Below, in pieces: positions 33,885-37,776 of a stretch of 37,776 nt of DNA. The stretch's first letter is position 1; each line of letters starts with the position of its first letter. The stretch spans positions 1 through 37,776 of the forward strand of contig LVBE01000062.1 of assembly GCA_001603105.1 (NCBI GenBank), written 5' to 3'. Under the pieces are notes generated by a model. The model did no database searches. It saw nothing but the letters and a program-made list of their open reading frames with translations, and was not told the DNA's origin. Origin of the DNA: Spirochaetales bacterium Spiro_03 (lineage in GTDB: Bacteria > Spirochaetota > Spirochaetia > Sphaerochaetales > Sphaerochaetaceae). The position numbers and the translations under genes are program-made.

Positions 33885-35235
33885 CATCCTGATCTGTGAC
33901 GACGAGAAGAACATCCAAAGTGGCCTCGCCCTGGCCATGGAGCTTGAGGGATATGAAGCGCTGGTCGCCTCCAATGGACAGGAGGCGTGGAAGATGGTGA
34001 ACAGCACAACGGTCGACCTGGTCATCACCGACCTGCGCATGCCGAAGATGGGCGGTGATGAGCTGCTGAAGCGCATCAATGGGGCGTATCCGCGCCTGCC
34101 GGTGATCATTCTCACCGGCCACGGGTCGATCGAAAGCGCTGTCGATGCGATGCGTAGCGGTGCTATTGATTTCTTCACCAAGCCCGTCGACCTTGACCGC
34201 CTCAGTCTGGTGGTCAAGAAGGCCCTCTCCTCAAGCGACCTCTATGCCGAGCATGAGCGGCTGAAGGAGGAAGTCGCCCAGCTGAAGGCGCGCAACCGCT
34301 ACGACCGGATCATTGGCAAGAGCGCCAAGATGGTTGCCCTTCTCGATACCGTCGAGCAGGTCGCCCCAACGAAGGCGAGCATCCTGATCACCGGTGAGAG
34401 CGGAGTAGGCAAGGAGCTGGTCGCCGATGCGATCCATGAGCTCTCCACCCGTTCCAAGGGACCGCTGGTCAAGGTTCACTGCGCTGCCCTCAGTGCATCG
34501 CTCTTGGAGAGCGAGCTCTTCGGCCACGAAAAAGGCTCCTTCACCGGGGCAGTGGGACAGAAGCGTGGGCGCTTTGAACTCGCCGATGGAGGGACGATCT
34601 TCCTCGATGAGATCGGGGAGATCGACATGCAGACGCAGGTGAAGCTCCTGAGGGTCCTACAGGAGCGCAAGTTTGAACGCGTCGGAGGCGAGAAGACGAT
34701 CGACGTCGATGTGCGGATCGTGTCGGCGACCAACAAGGACCTACTTGCAGAGATTGAGAAGGGACGATTCAGAGAAGATCTCTACTACCGCCTCAATGTC
34801 GTCAGCCTCGTTGTACCGCCACTGAGGGAGCGTAAGGAGGATATCCCGCTATTGTTGACGAGCTTTCTCACCCAGTTCAGTGAAGAGAACGGGCGTACGA
34901 TCGAAGGGTTCTCCAATGCAGCGAAGCGAGCCTTGCTCGCCTACGACTGGCCTGGCAATATCCGAGAGCTGCGCAACTGCATCGAAAGCGCGGTAGTCCT
35001 CGCCCGCTCCTCGGTCATCGAGGTAGAGGACCTGCCGCAGCAGATCGGCAGGGCCGAGAGCGCAGGCTCTCTCTCCCTTGATGTCGGTATCACCCTTGCT
35101 CAGGCAGAGCAGAAATTGATCATCTCCACGCTCGCCCAGTGTGGTGGCAATAAGACACGGGCAGCGGAAGTGTTGGGCATCGGGCGCAAGACACTGCATC
35201 GCAAACTACAGGAATACAACATTGACCAAGGATGA
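33874..35235 (+). CDS. sigma-54-dependent response regulator, NtrC/AtoC family
   Basis: A 453-residue regulator with three domains. The receiver spans 1-120, with phospho-acceptor Asp53 in VITDLRMP and Lys103. The AAA+ domain has Walker A GESGVGKE at 174-181 and Walker B TIFLDEIGE at 241-249. A Fis-type helix-turn-helix at the C-terminus reads GGNKTRAAEVLGIGRKTLHRKL. The sigma-54 contact loop reads GSFTGA (221-226) rather than the commoner GAFTGA. Activity requires sigma-54, which is not in this window. GGAG at 33863-33866 decides ATG 33874. It overlaps the kinase gene by 11 bases and dinG by 14. Confidence 0.93.
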   Translation: MKRSILICDDEKNIQSGLALAMELEGYEALVASNGQEAWKMVNSTTVDLVITDLRMPKMGGDELLKRINGAYPRLPVIILTGHGSIESAVDAMRSGAIDFFTKPVDLDRLSLVVKKALSSSDLYAEHERLKEEVAQLKARNRYDRIIGKSAKMVALLDTVEQVAPTKASILITGESGVGKELVADAIHELSTRSKGPLVKVHCAALSASLLESELFGHEKGSFTGAVGQKRGRFELADGGTIFLDEIGEIDMQTQVKLLRVLQERKFERVGGEKTIDVDVRIVSATNKDLLAEIEKGRFREDLYYRLNVVSLVVPPLRERKEDIPLLLTSFLTQFSEENGRTIEGFSNAAKRALLAYDWPGNIRELRNCIESAVVLARSSVIEVEDLPQQIGRAESAGSLSLDVGITLAQAEQKLIISTLAQCGGNKTRAAEVLGIGRKTLHRKLQEYNIDQG

Positions 35236-37315
35236 CATCTACAAGATCTTCGATGTAGGGGGGGCCCTTGAGGCGCACTTCCCCTCCTATGAGTTTCGCG
35301 AAGGACAGCTGGCGATGGCTCTGTTGGTATGCGAAAGCTATGAGAGAGGTGCCATCTGCGCCGTCGAGGCTGGCACGGGCATCGGCAAGTCCTTCGCCTA
35401 CCTCGCTGCTGCGGCGCTCTATGCCCAGCAGCACCCCGATGAACGAACCATCGTAGCTACCAGCACCATCAACCTCCAACGCCAGCTCTTTGAAAAGGAT
35501 CTGCCGGCCCTGTTGGCCTCGCTCGGCATCGAGTGCAAGAGCGCCTTGGCGGTGGGGCGGTCAAACTACATCTGCATCCAACGCTTCTTGGAGGTCAAAG
35601 CTGAATCTCCACTGCTCAGCGTCGATCCGACGAGTGAACTTTATCGCGTGGATGCATGGATGCGGACCACCAAGAGCGGGCTCTTCAGCGATTTGGCCGT
35701 CCCCATCAGTGGAGAGCTCTACAGTGAGTGCTACTGCGACAGCGATCTCTGCCCAGCTCATAGCTGTCCGTACTACAAAGAGTGTTTTTTCTTCAAAGCC
35801 AAGGCACGTGCCCGCGAAGCGCAGATCGTCATCAGCAACCACCACCTCCTCTTCAGCGATACACACAGTCGCATCGTAGCCGAGACTGACTACGATGAGG
35901 AGGCGGTGCTGCCACCGTTCTCCCACCTGATCATCGATGAGGCACATAACATCGAGGCGAATGCCAGTGAGTACTTCAAGGATGAGTATGACAGCTCACG
36001 CTTGGTACGCCACATCCACAAGATCCAACGTTCCAGCCGCTACAGCAAAAAATCACTGCTCGATTACATCGGCTCCTACGTGACCGACATCGAACGCCTG
36101 GAGGCGATCAAGGACCAGATCCATCTGCTGGTGCAGCAGGTGGAGACCCTCGACCAGTACCTGGTATCGGTCTTTCAGAAGAATGACTACCAACCCACCT
36201 TGATCAAGGCCGAACATCAAGGAAGGCTAGCCGACTTCGTCGTCGCCTGCACAGCGATCGTTGAGACTGCCGCTCGCCTGAAGGCGCGTATCGATGCACT
36301 GTTGGAGAGCACCAAGGTTCCTGCTGAGGCAGAGAGTCGGGCCAATGAGCTGAAGGTACGCAGCGACCGCATCGATGCGATGGCTGCGGTGTTGAGCCGC
36401 TTCTGTGACTTTGAAGGGTGGGGTGATGAGATTCATTGGTTCAATGCTGAACGCACCCGGTCGCAGGTGCGCATTGGGGTATGCATCACCCCGCTGTCGA
36501 TCGCCCCGATCATCACCGAGTCGCTCTTCAGTCGCTTGTCTACCGTTGTCTGTACCTCAGCAACCCTCGACCTCGGAGATGATTTTGCATTCTGGTCGAG
36601 CAGGGTAGGGCTGCCGTATACCGACACCCGTCCCTTCTTGAAGGGCATCTACCCCTCGCCCTTTGACTATCAAAGGCGCTTGATGCTCCTTACCCCCACC
36701 GATGCTCCCCAGCCTCCACCGAAGGCCGATGAGGCGTACCTGGAGTACCTGGCAACGATGATCTGGGAGAGTGTGCACACCGCAGGCGGCGGTGCTCTGG
36801 TGCTCTTCACCTCCTATGCACACCTCAAGCACGTCAAGGGCGCACTCAGCGAGCGTTTCGCCGCCGAGGCGATGGTGTTGCTCAGCCAGGGGGACGGGGA
36901 CCGCTATACTCTGTTGAATACCTTCATCGCCGATGCGGACTCGACGCTCTTTGCGACCTCCTCCTTCTGGGAGGGAGTGGATGCTCCCGGAGATACCCTG
37001 CGCCTGGTCATCATCACTAAGCTGCCCTTCAGTGTTCCCAGTGACCCGGTCTTCAAGGCCCGTTGTGACGCCATCGACCAAGGCGGTGGCAGCGGGTTCT
37101 TCCAGCTCGCCCTGCAGTCGGCGACGATGAAGCTCAAACAGGGCTTTGGGCGCCTCTTGCGTTCAACTGCCGACCGTGGAGTCGTCCTGATCCTCGATAG
37201 CCGGGTGGTGACCAAGAGCTATGGCCCCTTCATGCTCAGAAGCTTGCCACAAAGCTACCACCCTGAGTGTGACAGCAGCACCATAGCGCCGAAGATCGAG
37301 AGTTTCCTCTACTGA
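35222..37315 (+). CDS. dinG: DinG/XPD-family iron-sulfur DNA helicase
   Basis: A 697-residue superfamily 2 helicase of the DinG/Rad3 type, which unwinds DNA with 5' overhangs and R-loops in repair. Walker A EAGTGIGKS is at residues 49-57, DEAH at 239-242, and later motifs are SATLDLGDDF, FWEGVDAPGD and QGFGRLLRS. Cys118, Cys177, Cys182 and Cys188 reproduce the 5- and 6-residue spacing of the 4Fe-4S ligands of E. coli DinG. The start is taken as TTG 35222, eight bases after AGGA, because it gives MTKDDIYKIF just before conserved sequence. This overlaps the regulator gene by 14 bases; longer in-frame starts lie deep within that gene. Confidence 0.9.
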   Translation: MTKDDIYKIFDVGGALEAHFPSYEFREGQLAMALLVCESYERGAICAVEAGTGIGKSFAYLAAAALYAQQHPDERTIVATSTINLQRQLFEKDLPALLASLGIECKSALAVGRSNYICIQRFLEVKAESPLLSVDPTSELYRVDAWMRTTKSGLFSDLAVPISGELYSECYCDSDLCPAHSCPYYKECFFFKAKARAREAQIVISNHHLLFSDTHSRIVAETDYDEEAVLPPFSHLIIDEAHNIEANASEYFKDEYDSSRLVRHIHKIQRSSRYSKKSLLDYIGSYVTDIERLEAIKDQIHLLVQQVETLDQYLVSVFQKNDYQPTLIKAEHQGRLADFVVACTAIVETAARLKARIDALLESTKVPAEAESRANELKVRSDRIDAMAAVLSRFCDFEGWGDEIHWFNAERTRSQVRIGVCITPLSIAPIITESLFSRLSTVVCTSATLDLGDDFAFWSSRVGLPYTDTRPFLKGIYPSPFDYQRRLMLLTPTDAPQPPPKADEAYLEYLATMIWESVHTAGGGALVLFTSYAHLKHVKGALSERFAAEAMVLLSQGDGDRYTLLNTFIADADSTLFATSSFWEGVDAPGDTLRLVIITKLPFSVPSDPVFKARCDAIDQGGGSGFFQLALQSATMKLKQGFGRLLRSTADRGVVLILDSRVVTKSYGPFMLRSLPQSYHPECDSSTIAPKIESFLY

Positions 37316-37322
37316 GGACATG

Positions 37323-37347
37323 AAAAAAGAGGTGGTCTCCCACCTCT
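37323..37347 (-). terminator. intrinsic terminator of groES
   Basis: AGAGGTGG (37328-37335), loop TCTC, CCACCTCT (37340-37347). On the minus strand the stem is followed by six T. It lies 26 bases after the groES stop and shows that groEL is not co-transcribed. Confidence 0.88.
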
Positions 37348-37372
37348 GTGTCCATGTTTGATGGATTGGCTG

Positions 37373-37645
37373 CTATTCGATGATGGCAAGGATATCCTTC
37401 ATGCTCAAAATCAGATACTCGACGCCGTCAGCCTTGACTGAGGTGCCGCTGTACTTGTCATGCATGACGCGGTCGCCGACCTTTACGGTCATCTTCACCT
37501 CTTCTGTTCCCTCTCCAACAGCGACGACGCTGCCGATCTGGGTCTTCTCCTGAGCAGTCTGCGGAATGAAGATACCGCTTGCGGTCTTCTCCTGCAACTC
37601 CTCGATCTTTACCAACACTCTGTCTGCCAAAGGCTTGATGGTCAT
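37373..37645 (-). CDS. groES: co-chaperonin GroES
   Basis: A 90-residue co-chaperonin that caps the GroEL folding chamber. [14 protein letters not shown] is the N-terminal strand, the mobile loop is [16 protein letters not shown] (about residues 17-32), and [34 protein letters not shown] is the C-terminal part. ATG 37645 is chosen by GGAGG nine bases upstream; a longer in-frame extension is not conserved. The gene has its own promoter and terminator, and no groEL follows. Separate groES and groEL are also known in Treponema. Confidence 0.96.
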   Translation of the reverse strand: MTIKPLADRVLVKIEELQEKTASGIFIPQTAQEKTQIGSVVAVGEGTEEVKMTVKVGDRVMHDKYSGTSVKADGVEYLILSMKDILAIIE

Positions 37646-37712
37646 GTGTATCGTCCTCCAACCATAGATTTTTTTTGGTAGTGCGTCCCTTGTATGGGTC
37701 GCTTGCAATAAT

Positions 37713-37741
37713 ATAGTAAAAACTTGAGTTCCGCAGTTCAA
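37713..37741 (-). promoter_or_regulatory. promoter of groES
   Basis: On the minus strand, TTGAAC (37741-37736), a 17-base spacer, TACTAT (37718-37713). An imperfect inverted repeat, CTTGA...TCAAG, spans the -35 and spacer. No canonical CIRCE (TTAGCACTC-N9-GAGTGCTAA) is seen. Confidence 0.6.
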
Positions 37742-37776
37742 GAGCCAATAAAGAGGGCCTAATTAGTTATCATAAA

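Noticed and set aside
37646-37776. CIRCE/HrcA operator upstream of groES
   Set aside because: Looked for TTAGCACTC-N9-GAGTGCTAA and found no match; only an imperfect CTTGA/TCAAG repeat is present.
1-37776. CRISPR arrays, tRNA genes, insertion sequences or prophage
   Set aside because: No regularly spaced repeats, tRNA-like cloverleaf segments, transposase motifs or phage genes were seen. The two tyrosine recombinases are of Xer type in housekeeping context.

Overview
The window looks like the chromosome of a spirochaete with moderately GC-rich DNA (roughly 55-60% by eye). It most resembles the Treponema/Sphaerochaeta side of the phylum. This rests on gene order and on family-level reading of the proteins, not on a database search. 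Gene density is very high: many starts overlap the previous stop by 1-17 bases, no gene-free stretch exceeds about 215 bases, and no insertion sequence, CRISPR array or tRNA gene was seen.

Layout. Bases 1-240 are the tail of an rRNA operon (last bases of 23S, a complete 5S, a terminator). At 370-4203 a plus-strand run encodes a DegT/DnrJ-fold protein that lacks the PLP lysine, NAD kinase, RecN and a small YjdJ-type acetyltransferase. At 4187-9679 there is an alpha-glucan region: a GH57/DUF3536 protein on the minus strand, divergent from a DeoD purine nucleoside phosphorylase with a perfect palindrome between them, then a DUF4912 protein coupled to a GH57 branching enzyme. From 9810 to about 18320 lies the division/cell-wall cluster mraZ-rsmH-ftsL-murF-mraY-ftsW-ftsQ-ftsA-ftsZ, with a readable promoter and MraZ boxes in front. 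It continues into a tyrosine recombinase and a TSUP permease.

At 19972-24256 the order is eroded dprA, xerC, hslV, hslU, eroded flhF. In Bacillus and, from memory, Treponema, dprA-topA-(trmFO)-xerC-hslV-hslU leads directly into the flagellar operon that starts with flgB. Here topA is absent, DprA has lost its signature motifs, and the whole flagellar block is missing. What remains is a 280-codon FlhF-like ORF whose P-loop and TKxD motifs are destroyed. This looks like the scar of flagellar loss, as expected in a non-motile (Sphaerochaeta-like) spirochaete. Unlike published descriptions of Sphaerochaeta, however, an intact class B penicillin-binding protein lies immediately beside the relic.

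From 24245 to the end: the class B PBP (minus), a LysM protein with a zinc-less LytM domain, SecA (minus), then murG-cvpA-holB-sensor kinase-NtrC-type regulator-dinG as one overlapping plus-strand run, and a lone groES on the minus strand with its own promoter and terminator.

Functionally the window joins septum assembly (MraZ to FtsZ, PBP, LytM protein), lipid II synthesis (MurF, MraY, MurG), protein export and quality control (SecA, HslVU, GroES), DNA repair and dimer resolution (RecN, DinG, two Xer proteins, DNA polymerase delta-prime) and glycogen-type polymer metabolism. The strongest candidates for new biology are the eroded FlhF and DprA, the lysine-less DegT protein, the palindrome between the GH57 gene and deoD, and the catalytically dead LytM protein.
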